The position numbers and the translations under genes were made by a program. The notes under the pieces were generated by a model. It worked only from the letters and a program-made list of their open reading frames with translations. It had not been told where the DNA came from and did no database searches. From assembly GCA_003134755.1 (NCBI GenBank), contig PLCK01000066.1, positions 813 to 6,510 of the forward strand: a stretch of DNA of 5,698 nucleotides, written 5' to 3'. Shown here one piece after another: positions 1 through 5,698 of this stretch (position 1 is its first letter; every line of letters begins with the position of its first letter). Source of the stretch: Actinomycetota bacterium. Its GTDB lineage: Bacteria; Actinomycetota; Actinomycetes; Acidothermales; Acidothermaceae.

Positions 1-633
1 AACCGCCTGCAGTCCGTCGGCTACCTCGACGTCACGGCCTGTGTCGCGCTCGGCGTTACGGGTCCGCTACTGCGCGCGGCCGGTCTGCCGTGGGACCTCC
101 GGAAGTCGCAGCCCTACTGCGGCTACGAGACCTACGAGTTCGACGTTCCGACGCAGACCGAGGGCGACTGCTTTGCCCGCTACCTCGTACGGATGGACGA
201 GATGCGCGAGTCGGTGAAGATCGTCGAGCAGTGTCTCGACCGGCTGCGGCCGGGTCCGGTGATGGTCGAGGACAAGAAGATCGCCTGGCCGGCCCAACTC
301 GCACTCGGCGCCGATGGCATGGGCAACTCCCTCGACCACATCAGGCACATCATGGCTACCTCGATGGAGTCGCTCATCCACCACTTCAAGTTGGTCACCG
401 AGGGATTCCATGTGCCGCCGGGACAGGTCTACGTGCCCATTGAGTCGCCACGCGGGCAACTCGGCGTCCACCTCGTGAGTGACGGTGGCACTCGGCCGTA
501 CCGGGTTCATCTGCGCGAGCCGTCGTTCATCAACCTGCAGGCCGTTCCGGCGGTGTGCGAGGGCGGCCTTATCGCCGACGTCATCGCATCTGTCGCGAGT
601 CTCGACCCGGTGATGGGTGGGTGTGACCGTTGA
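1..633 (+). CDS. nuoD: NADH-quinone oxidoreductase subunit D, 3' part (5' end outside window)
   Basis: This is the C-terminal 210 residues of NuoD (49 kDa subunit family), read in frame 1 from the first base to the TGA at 631-633. NuoD sits in the peripheral arm and, with NuoB and NuoH, forms the quinone-reduction site of complex I; it is related to the large subunit of [NiFe] hydrogenases. Recognisable stretches are GVTGPLLRAAG, YCGYETYEFDVP, the helix YLVRMDEMRESVKIVEQCLD, LIHHFKLVTEGFHVPPGQVY, ESPRGQLGVHLVSDGGTRPYR and the C-terminal PSFINLQ...ADVIASVASLDPVMGGCDR, a typical NuoD ending. Free-standing actinobacterial NuoD is roughly 440 residues, so about half is here; whether it is fused to NuoC cannot be seen. 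Oddities: PRG-Q-LG replaces the more usual PRG-E-LG, and the fragment has six cysteines (for example PYCGYE, GGCDR). The stop overlaps the start of nuoE by four bases. The family assignment is secure. Confidence 0.97.
   Translation, partial: NRLQSVGYLDVTACVALGVTGPLLRAAGLPWDLRKSQPYCGYETYEFDVPTQTEGDCFARYLVRMDEMRESVKIVEQCLDRLRPGPVMVEDKKIAWPAQLALGADGMGNSLDHIRHIMATSMESLIHHFKLVTEGFHVPPGQVYVPIESPRGQLGVHLVSDGGTRPYRVHLREPSFINLQAVPAVCEGGLIADVIASVASLDPVMGGCDR
615..621 (+). promoter_or_regulatory. Probable ribosome binding site of nuoE
   Basis: The purine-rich GGGTGGG lies inside the end of nuoD, 8 bases before the TTG at 630. It is a partial match to the Shine-Dalgarno consensus and supports TTG as the start. 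It is weaker than the site before nuoH, so coupling to nuoD translation may matter more here. Confidence 0.5.
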
Positions 634-1373
634 CCCACGAGAACGGGCTGCCGACGGTAAGCCTCGACCCACGCCTGGGGCCGGGCGCGGCATTGGCCGA
701 TCCGCTGTCGGACGCCGCCAGAGCCCGCGTACGGCAGCTCGGGGCAGAGGTGCTCGCGCGCTACCCGCGGCCGCGGTCGGCGATGATGCCGCTGCTCTAC
801 CTGGTGCAGGCCGAACAGGGCTACGTGTCGCCTGACGGCATCAAGCTGGTGGCCGAGCTACTCGGCCTCACGACTGCCGAAGTCGCGGCTGTGAGCACGT
901 TCTACACGATGTACAAGCGCCGCACGTGTGGCGACTACCACGTCGGTGTGTGCACGAACACGCTGTGCGCGATCCTGGGTGGCGATGCCATCTTCGCTGC
1001 GCTGAAAGAACACCTGGGCGTGCCGAACAACGGCACGACCGATGACGGCTTGGTCTCCCTCGAACACATCGAGTGCAACGCCGCATGTGATTACGCGCCC
1101 GTCGTGATGGTCAACTGGGAGTTCTTCGACAACCAGACCATCGAGAGCGCGAAAGAACTCGTCGATCGGCTCCGCGCCGGCGACCTGCCGACACCCACCC
1201 GTGGCGCATCACTCGTGACCCACGTCGAGACGTCGAGAGTGCTCGCGGGATTCCCCGACGGGCTCGTCGGCGAGGGACCGTCAGCAGGCCCGGCATCGGT
1301 CGTCGGGTTGCAGCTGGCCAAGGAGCGCAACGAGTCCGCGCCGGCCGTTAGCCGCTCGAAGGAACGACCATGA
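630..1373 (+). CDS. nuoE: NADH-quinone oxidoreductase subunit E (24 kDa family, [2Fe-2S] N1a)
   Basis: NuoE is the thioredoxin-fold [2Fe-2S] subunit of the NADH-dehydrogenase module; it packs against NuoF and holds cluster N1a next to FMN. The 247-residue product has an N-terminal helical part (about 25-98, with RPRSAMMPLLYLVQAEQGYV and AAVSTFYTMY) and a ferredoxin-like part with all four cluster ligands: C108 and C113 (C-x4-C) and C149 and C153 (C-x3-C). The start is read as TTG at 630. An in-frame TGA at 624-626 rules out anything further upstream, and the next plausible start (GTG at 750) would remove part of the conserved helix region. Homologues such as the E. coli protein are about 166 residues; the extra length is a C-terminal tail (about 185-247) ending in a charged, probably flexible stretch, with LAGFPDG and GPASVVGLQLAKER, of a kind I associate with actinobacterial NuoE. 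It overlaps nuoD and nuoF by four bases each. Related subunits occur in NAD-linked hydrogenases and formate dehydrogenases, but the neighbours fix it as complex I. Confidence 0.97.
   Translation: MTHENGLPTVSLDPRLGPGAALADPLSDAARARVRQLGAEVLARYPRPRSAMMPLLYLVQAEQGYVSPDGIKLVAELLGLTTAEVAAVSTFYTMYKRRTCGDYHVGVCTNTLCAILGGDAIFAALKEHLGVPNNGTTDDGLVSLEHIECNAACDYAPVVMVNWEFFDNQTIESAKELVDRLRAGDLPTPTRGASLVTHVETSRVLAGFPDGLVGEGPSAGPASVVGLQLAKERNESAPAVSRSKERP
1358..1363 (+). promoter_or_regulatory. Ribosome binding site of nuoF
   Basis: GAAGGA within the last codons of nuoE, 6 bases before the ATG at 1370. It is a good Shine-Dalgarno match and decides that ATG as the nuoF start. Confidence 0.75.
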
Positions 1374-2674
1374 CGTTCAACCTGACACCGGTGCTCACCT
1401 CGAACTGGGGTGGCGACAAGTCATGGACGATCGAGTCCTACCGTCGCACCGGCGGCTACCGCGTCCTGGGTGACGCGTTGGCGATGGCCCCCGATGCCCT
1501 GATCCAGCTCGTGAAGGATTCCGGGCTTCGTGGCCGCGGCGGCGCAGGTTTCCCGACCGGAATGAAGTGGGGTTTCATTCCGCAGGGTGACGGCAAGCCG
1601 CACTACCTCGTGGTGAACGCCGACGAGAGCGAGCCTGGTACCTGCAAGGACATCCCGCTGATGATGGCGAGCCCGCACACGCTCCTCGAGGGTGTGCTGA
1701 TCTCGGCCTACGCGATTCGTGCGAACCGCGCGTTCATCTACGTTCGCGGCGAGGTCGTACACGTCGTCCGTCGGCTACTGAACGCCGTCGAAGAGGCGAA
1801 GGCGGCCGGCTTCATTGGGAAGAACGTGCTCGGCTCGGGCTTCGACATCGACGTCGTCGTGCACATCGGCGCCGGCGCGTACATCTGCGGCGAAGAGACC
1901 GCGCTGCTCGAATCCCTCGAAGGCTTCCGCGGCCAGCCGCGACTTCGGCCGCCGTTCCCCGCGATCGAAGGGCTCTACGCCTGCCCGACCGTCATCAACA
2001 ACGTCGAGACGATCGCGAGTGTCCCGGCGATCGTCCGTGGTGGTGCCGACTGGTTCAAGAAGATGGGCACCGAGAAGTCGCCCGGATTCAAGATCTTCTC
2101 GTTGTCCGGCCACGTGGCGCGGCCAGGCCAGTACGAGGCGCCGCTCGGCATCACGTTGCGTGAGCTGCTCGACGCCACCGGCGGTATGCGCGAGGGCCAC
2201 GAACTCAAGTTCTGGACGCCGGGGGGGAGCTCGACCCCGCTGTTCACGGCCGAGCACCTCGACGTCCCTCTCGATTTCGAAGGTCCGCTTGCGCACGGCT
2301 CGATGCTGGGCACCACCGCGCTGCAGTTGTTCGACGAGACGACCTGCGTCGTGCGCGCCGTGCTGCGCTGGAGTGAGTTCTACGCGCACGAGTCGTGCGG
2401 CAAGTGCACGCCGTGCCGCGAGGGCGTGTTCTGGTACGTACAGATTCTCGATCGCCTCGAGCGCGGCGAGGGTGACGAGCAGGATCTCGAAACGTTGCTC
2501 GACCTTTCGGAGAACATCCTCGGCAGGGCGTTCTGCGCGCTCGGTGACGGCGCGACGAGCCCGGTCACGTCCTCGATCCAGTACTTCCGCGACGAGTACC
2601 AGGCACACTTCGACGGTCGAGGTTGTCCTTTCGACCCGGTGGCGTCGACCGTCTTCGCGGGAGCGATCGCCTGA
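1370..2674 (+). CDS. nuoF: NADH-quinone oxidoreductase subunit F (51 kDa family, NADH/FMN site, [4Fe-4S] N3)
   Basis: NuoF is the entry point for electrons: it binds NADH and FMN and passes electrons to cluster N3. The 434-residue protein matches the usual length of the family. In order it shows the glycine-rich GLRGRGGAGFPTGMKW (52-67) of the nucleotide/FMN fold, NADESEPGTCKD (83-94) lining the FMN/NADH pocket, GAGAYICGEETALLESLEG (167-185), PPFPA...GLYACPTVINNVET (195-214), a SLBB-like region (about 240-330) with WTPGGSS, and a C-terminal helical domain carrying the N3 ligands C343, C346 and C349 (ESCGKCTPCREG) plus C389 (GRAFCALGDGA). All expected motifs are intact. The ATG start overlaps the nuoE stop as ATGA and has a GAAGGA site 6 bases upstream. 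The stop shares one base with the nuoG start. HoxF and NAD-dependent formate dehydrogenase beta subunits are close relatives, but the flanking nuoD, nuoE, nuoG and nuoH settle the identity. Confidence 0.98.
   Translation: MTFNLTPVLTSNWGGDKSWTIESYRRTGGYRVLGDALAMAPDALIQLVKDSGLRGRGGAGFPTGMKWGFIPQGDGKPHYLVVNADESEPGTCKDIPLMMASPHTLLEGVLISAYAIRANRAFIYVRGEVVHVVRRLLNAVEEAKAAGFIGKNVLGSGFDIDVVVHIGAGAYICGEETALLESLEGFRGQPRLRPPFPAIEGLYACPTVINNVETIASVPAIVRGGADWFKKMGTEKSPGFKIFSLSGHVARPGQYEAPLGITLRELLDATGGMREGHELKFWTPGGSSTPLFTAEHLDVPLDFEGPLAHGSMLGTTALQLFDETTCVVRAVLRWSEFYAHESCGKCTPCREGVFWYVQILDRLERGEGDEQDLETLLDLSENILGRAFCALGDGATSPVTSSIQYFRDEYQAHFDGRGCPFDPVASTVFAGAIA
2659..2663 (+). promoter_or_regulatory. Possible ribosome binding site of nuoG
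   Basis: GGGAG lies 10 bases before the ATG at 2674. The match is short and the spacing slightly long. The TGATG stop/start arrangement would allow ribosomes finishing nuoF to restart directly. Confidence 0.45.
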
Positions 2675-5148
2675 TGACCGTCACCACGAACCCGCCCACC
2701 AGCGGTCAGAACCAGCCGATGAAGGCCGATCTGATCACGCTGACCGTCGACGGCTTCGAGATCTCGGTGCCGAAGGGCACGCTGGTTATCCGGGCCGCCG
2801 AATATCTCGGCATTCAGGTTCCGCGGTTCTGCGAGCACCCGCTGCTCGACCCGGTCGGTGCGTGCCGGCAATGTCTGGTCGAGGTCGAGGGCCAGCGCAA
2901 GCCGATGGCGTCGTGCACGACGGTCGTGACCGAGGGCATGGTCGTGAAGACGCAATACACGTCGGCGGTCGCCGAGAAGGCGCAGAACGGCGTCATCGAA
3001 CTCCTTCTCGTGAACCACCCGCTCGACTGCCCTGTGTGCGACAAGGGCGGTGAGTGCCCGCTGCAGAACCAGACCATGAGCAACGGCTACTCCGAGTCCC
3101 GTTTCCGCGACACCAAGCGCACCTATCCGAAGCCCATCGCGATCTCGGCCCAGGTGCTGCTCGACCGAGAGCGGTGCGTACTCTGCACGCGCTGCACCCG
3201 GTTCGCGCAGCAGATTGCCGGCGATCCTTTCATCGAGATGCTCGAGCGGTCGGCGCTTGAGCAGGTCGCCGTCTTCGAGGATCAGCCCTTCAACTCCTAC
3301 TTTTCCGGCAACACCGTGCAGATCTGCCCGGTTGGCGCGCTTACCGGCACGCAGTACCGCTTCCGGGCGCGGCCGTTCGATCTCGTGTCGTCACCGAGCG
3401 TCTGCGAGCACTGCGCGTCGGGATGCCAGCAACGCAACGACCATCGCAGGGGCAAGGTGCTGCGGCGGCTGGCCGGCGTCGAACCCCACGTCAACGAAGA
3501 GTGGAACTGCGACAAAGGCCGATGGGCGTTCAACTACGCGTCGGCGTCCGACCGCTTCGACACCCCGCTGGTCCGAAACGCGGCGGGCGACCTCGTTCCG
3601 ACGTCGTGGCCCGAAGCATTGCGGGCCGCCGCGGCCGGGCTGGCTGCGGCGCGTCGCGGTGCGGGCGCCGGGGTGCTCGTCGGCGGCCGCCTCACCGTCG
3701 AGGATTCCTATGCCTACGCGAAGTTCGCCCGGGTGGCGCTCGGAACGAACGACATCGATTTTCGGGCCCGCGCGCACTCCGACGAAGAACTCGCGTTTCT
3801 CGGCGCCCGCGTTGCCGGCCGATTCCTCGACGTCACCTACGCCGACCTCGAAGCGGCATCAACCGTGCTGCTTGTCGGGTTCGAGCCGGAAGAAGAATCA
3901 CCGATCGTCTTCCTGCGGTTGCGCAAGGCCGCGCTCAAGAAGACCACCAAAGTGGTCTCGATCGCACCGCTCGCGACGCGTGGTCTCGACAAGATGCTCG
4001 GCCGGCTTGTCGCGGCAGTGCCCGGTACCGAAGCGACCATCCTGCTTGCACTTGCCGCCACGGCTGGAGTCGACGCACCCGAAGGCGTAGATGCTGCCGC
4101 CCATGCTGCATTGATTACCGAGACCGCTGCGGCCTTGGCGCTACCCGGCGCGGTGATCCTGGTCGGCGAGCGTCTTGCGGGTATGCCTGGCGGTCTGTCG
4201 GCCGCGGTTGCACTCGCCGATGAAACGGGGGCGCGGCTGGCCTGGGTTCCGCGCCGCGCGGGCGAGCGCGGCGCCGTCGAGGCGGGCGCACTCCCCAACC
4301 TGCTGCCCGGCGGTCGTGCGGTTGCCGACGACACCGCGCGCGGCCAGGTCGGTGCACTCTGGGCGACGTCCATCCCGGCCAGGCCCGGTCGCGACACGTC
4401 GGCGATCCTGGCGGCTGCGGCTACCGGAGGTCTCGGCGCGCTTCTCCTTGCGGGCGTCGACCCTGACGATCTGCCCGACCCGGCCGCCGCGCGCGCGGCA
4501 CTCGATGCGGTGGCCTTCGTCGTGAGCCTTGAACTGCGGCCCAGTGCGGTGACCGAGCGGGCCGACGTCGTGTTCCCCGTCGCCGCAGCAGTCGAGAAGC
4601 CAGGCACGTTCCTCGACTGGGAAGGCCGGTCGCGCCCCTTCGACGCGTCGCTGAACGACACCGGCCAGTTGCTCGACCTCCAGGTTCTCGATGCGCTCGC
4701 CGACGCTCTCGACGTCCATCTCGGATTGCCCGACGTGCGCACCGCGCGGGCCGAACTTCAGGCCCTTGGCCGCGACGCCGGATCATTGAAGATGCCGTCA
4801 GTCGCGCCGTCCTCAATGCCGAAATTGGCTGCCGGGCAGGCGATCCTAGCCAGTTGGCACGAGTTGCTCGACAACGGCAGCCTCCAGCAAGGAACGCGTT
4901 ACCTGGCCGCGACTGCGAAGCCGATCTGCGCGCGCGTATCGCCGGCGACTGCCCAGGCGGTAGGTGTCATCGACGGCGGCCCGATCACCATTCGTACCGC
5001 GTCAGGGTCGATCACCCTCGATGCCGTCATCACGCCGATGGCCGATGCTGTCGTCTGGGTTCCGACGCGGTCGGTCGGCAGCGAGCTTCATTCCACGCTC
5101 GGGGTCGGTGCCGGCGCTGTAGTCGGGCTCGAAGGAGGCGGCTCGTGA
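2674..5148 (+). CDS. nuoG: NADH-quinone oxidoreductase subunit G (75 kDa family, multi-cluster subunit)
   Basis: NuoG is the large iron-sulfur subunit of the N module and carries most of the electron wire from NuoF towards the quinone module. The product is 824 residues from the ATG at 2674. After a polar leader (1-18) comes a [2Fe-2S] ferredoxin domain with the N1b ligands C53, C64, C67 and C81. The His-Cys segment has the N5 ligands H115, C119, C122 and C128 (HPLDCPVCDKGGEC). N4 has C168, C171, C174 and C218. A fourth complete set, C244, C247, C251 and C279 (C-x2-C-x3-C-x27-C), matches cluster N7, present only in some bacteria. Residues about 300-700 form an alanine-rich molybdopterin-oxidoreductase-like domain that is catalytically dead in this family, and 750-820 resemble its dinucleotide-binding C-terminal barrel. 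The ATG shares one base with the nuoF stop; an alternative ATG at 2719 lacks a clear ribosome binding site, and TTG at 2623 would intrude far into nuoF. The stop overlaps nuoH as GTGA. Confidence 0.98.
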   Translation: MTVTTNPPTSGQNQPMKADLITLTVDGFEISVPKGTLVIRAAEYLGIQVPRFCEHPLLDPVGACRQCLVEVEGQRKPMASCTTVVTEGMVVKTQYTSAVAEKAQNGVIELLLVNHPLDCPVCDKGGECPLQNQTMSNGYSESRFRDTKRTYPKPIAISAQVLLDRERCVLCTRCTRFAQQIAGDPFIEMLERSALEQVAVFEDQPFNSYFSGNTVQICPVGALTGTQYRFRARPFDLVSSPSVCEHCASGCQQRNDHRRGKVLRRLAGVEPHVNEEWNCDKGRWAFNYASASDRFDTPLVRNAAGDLVPTSWPEALRAAAAGLAAARRGAGAGVLVGGRLTVEDSYAYAKFARVALGTNDIDFRARAHSDEELAFLGARVAGRFLDVTYADLEAASTVLLVGFEPEEESPIVFLRLRKAALKKTTKVVSIAPLATRGLDKMLGRLVAAVPGTEATILLALAATAGVDAPEGVDAAAHAALITETAAALALPGAVILVGERLAGMPGGLSAAVALADETGARLAWVPRRAGERGAVEAGALPNLLPGGRAVADDTARGQVGALWATSIPARPGRDTSAILAAAATGGLGALLLAGVDPDDLPDPAAARAALDAVAFVVSLELRPSAVTERADVVFPVAAAVEKPGTFLDWEGRSRPFDASLNDTGQLLDLQVLDALADALDVHLGLPDVRTARAELQALGRDAGSLKMPSVAPSSMPKLAAGQAILASWHELLDNGSLQQGTRYLAATAKPICARVSPATAQAVGVIDGGPITIRTASGSITLDAVITPMADAVVWVPTRSVGSELHSTLGVGAGAVVGLEGGGS
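5131..5138 (+). promoter_or_regulatory. Strong ribosome binding site of nuoH
   Basis: GAAGGAGG contains the near-complete Shine-Dalgarno sequence AAGGAGG, 6 bases before the GTG at 5145. It encodes part of the glycine-rich NuoG C-terminus (EGGGS) and is the best ribosome binding site in the window. It fixes the GTG start of nuoH. Confidence 0.85.
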
Positions 5149-5698
5149 TCGCGCTTCCTGAAGCCGTACATGCTGTCTCCGCACAGCTCGTCGCGAGCCC
5201 CTTAACCCCGCCCGACCACCGTGACGTGTTCTGGCTCGTCATCCTCAAGACCGTTGTCGTATTCGGGTTCCTGATGGTCATGACACTGTTCATGATCTGG
5301 GCCGAGCGCCGCGTCGTCGCCCGGATGCAGCAGCGACTCGGCCCGAACCGGGTCGGACCCTTCGGCCTGCTTCAGGGCCTCGCTGACGGCATCAAGCTGG
5401 CTCTCAAGGAAGACCTGATCCCGACCGCGGCCGACAAGTTCGTGTTCATCATCGCGCCGATCATCTCGGCGATCCCTGCGTTCATGGCCTTCGCCGTGAT
5501 CCCGTTCGGGCCGACCGTGTCGATCTTCCACAAGCACACCAACCTCCAGTTGACCGACCTTCCGGTTGCTGTGCTCTTCGTGCTCGCGATGAGTTCGATG
5601 GGCATCTACGGCATCGTGCTCGCCGGCTGGTCGAGCGGTTCGACGTATCCCTTGCTCGGCGGTATCCGCTCGTCCGCGCAGATGATCAGCTACGAAGT
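5145..5698 (+). CDS. nuoH: NADH-quinone oxidoreductase subunit H, 5' part (3' end outside window)
   Basis: NuoH (mitochondrial ND1 family) is an inner-membrane subunit that joins the peripheral arm to the membrane arm, helps form the quinone chamber and starts the proton-pumping path. The window holds 184 codons, roughly half or less of a typical NuoH, running open to the last base. Visible features are a polar N-terminus (1-27), a first membrane helix (about 29-51, FWLVILKTVVVFGFLMVM), then the conserved AERRVVARMQQRLGPNRVGPFG and GLLQGLADGIKLALKED (74-90), which fits the complex I subunit 1 signature, and hydrophobic helices at about 97-121 and 138-161. SSMGIYGIVLAGWSSGSTYPLLGGIRSSAQMISYE is typical of the family up to the cut. 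The GTG start at 5145 overlaps the nuoG TGA (GTGA) and is preceded by a strong ribosome binding site. The PFDxxE quinone-site signature would lie beyond the window. Confidence 0.97.
   Translation, partial: MIALPEAVHAVSAQLVASPLTPPDHRDVFWLVILKTVVVFGFLMVMTLFMIWAERRVVARMQQRLGPNRVGPFGLLQGLADGIKLALKEDLIPTAADKFVFIIAPIISAIPAFMAFAVIPFGPTVSIFHKHTNLQLTDLPVAVLFVLAMSSMGIYGIVLAGWSSGSTYPLLGGIRSSAQMISYE

Noticed and set aside
67..693. 208-codon minus-strand frame across the nuoD/nuoE junction
   Set aside because: It is antisense to a clearly conserved NuoD sequence and has no recognisable product or ribosome binding site supporting it.
1775..2608. 277-codon open frame on the minus strand, antisense to nuoF
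   Set aside because: It lies wholly inside nuoF, whose protein is recognisable throughout. Its product is Arg/Glu/Val-rich with no recognisable domain, as expected from the complement of GC-rich coding DNA.
2623..2673. Upstream TTG at 2623 as an alternative nuoG start
   Set aside because: It would overlap nuoF by 52 bases and add a 17-residue Arg/Gly-rich leader that looks like out-of-frame nuoF. The ATG at 2674 fits the TGATG overlap.
1815..3053. 412-codon + strand frame spanning the nuoF/nuoG junction
   Set aside because: It is the shifted frame of nuoF and the start of nuoG, with an Arg/Ser-rich product and no domain. The real frames carry all conserved cluster ligands.
3837..4742. 301-codon open frame on the minus strand, antisense to nuoG
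   Set aside because: The product is low-complexity Ser/Arg/Ala/Pro without motifs, and it sits opposite the alanine-rich part of NuoG. It is a GC-bias shadow.
3600..4800. Molybdopterin-oxidoreductase similarity of the NuoG C-terminal half, suggesting a formate dehydrogenase
   Set aside because: There is no catalytic Cys/Sec setting or cofactor-binding motif that I can see, and the domain is a known inactive relic in NuoG. Neighbouring nuo genes explain the locus.
1..5698. Search for mobile elements, CRISPR repeats, tRNA/rRNA genes, promoters and terminators
   Set aside because: The whole window is accounted for by five overlapping genes with no intergenic space. I saw no direct repeat array, inverted terminal repeats, RNA gene or hairpin followed by a T-run.

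Overview
The window is a continuous stretch of a bacterial nuo operon (respiratory complex I, proton-translocating NADH:quinone oxidoreductase), in the order nuoD (3' part), nuoE, nuoF, nuoG, nuoH (5' part), all on the + strand. By eye the DNA is GC-rich, with third codon positions dominated by G and C. Together with the wording of the proteins (for example the NuoF stretch after NADESEPG, the long NuoE C-terminal tail, and the extra cysteine set in NuoG), this suggests a high-GC Gram-positive (Actinobacteria/Actinomycetota). Genus cannot be read from the sequence alone.

Layout: bases 1-633 are the last 210 codons of nuoD (quinone-site subunit of the connecting Q module). 630-1373 is nuoE, 1370-2674 is nuoF and 2674-5148 is nuoG; together these are the NADH-oxidising N module, carrying FMN and the iron-sulfur chain. 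5145-5698 is the first 184 codons of nuoH, the membrane subunit that helps form the quinone chamber. There is no intergenic DNA: every junction is a stop/start overlap (TTGA, ATGA, TGATG, GTGA), so the genes are probably translationally coupled on one transcript whose promoter and terminator lie outside the window.

How the parts work together: NuoF takes a hydride from NADH onto FMN. Electrons pass through the NuoF N3 cluster and the NuoG clusters (N1b, N4, N5) towards the Q module. NuoE holds the side cluster N1a. NuoG also has a complete C-x2-C-x3-C-x27-C set for the off-path cluster N7. NuoD and NuoH enclose the quinone, whose reduction drives proton pumping in the membrane arm.

I looked for an undescribed system and did not find one. 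This is a housekeeping operon that looks intact across the window. The points worth a second look are modest: the fully overlapping junctions with a TTG start for nuoE, the retained N7 site, a Glu-to-Gln change in a usually conserved NuoD motif together with several cysteines, and the NuoE C-terminal extension.
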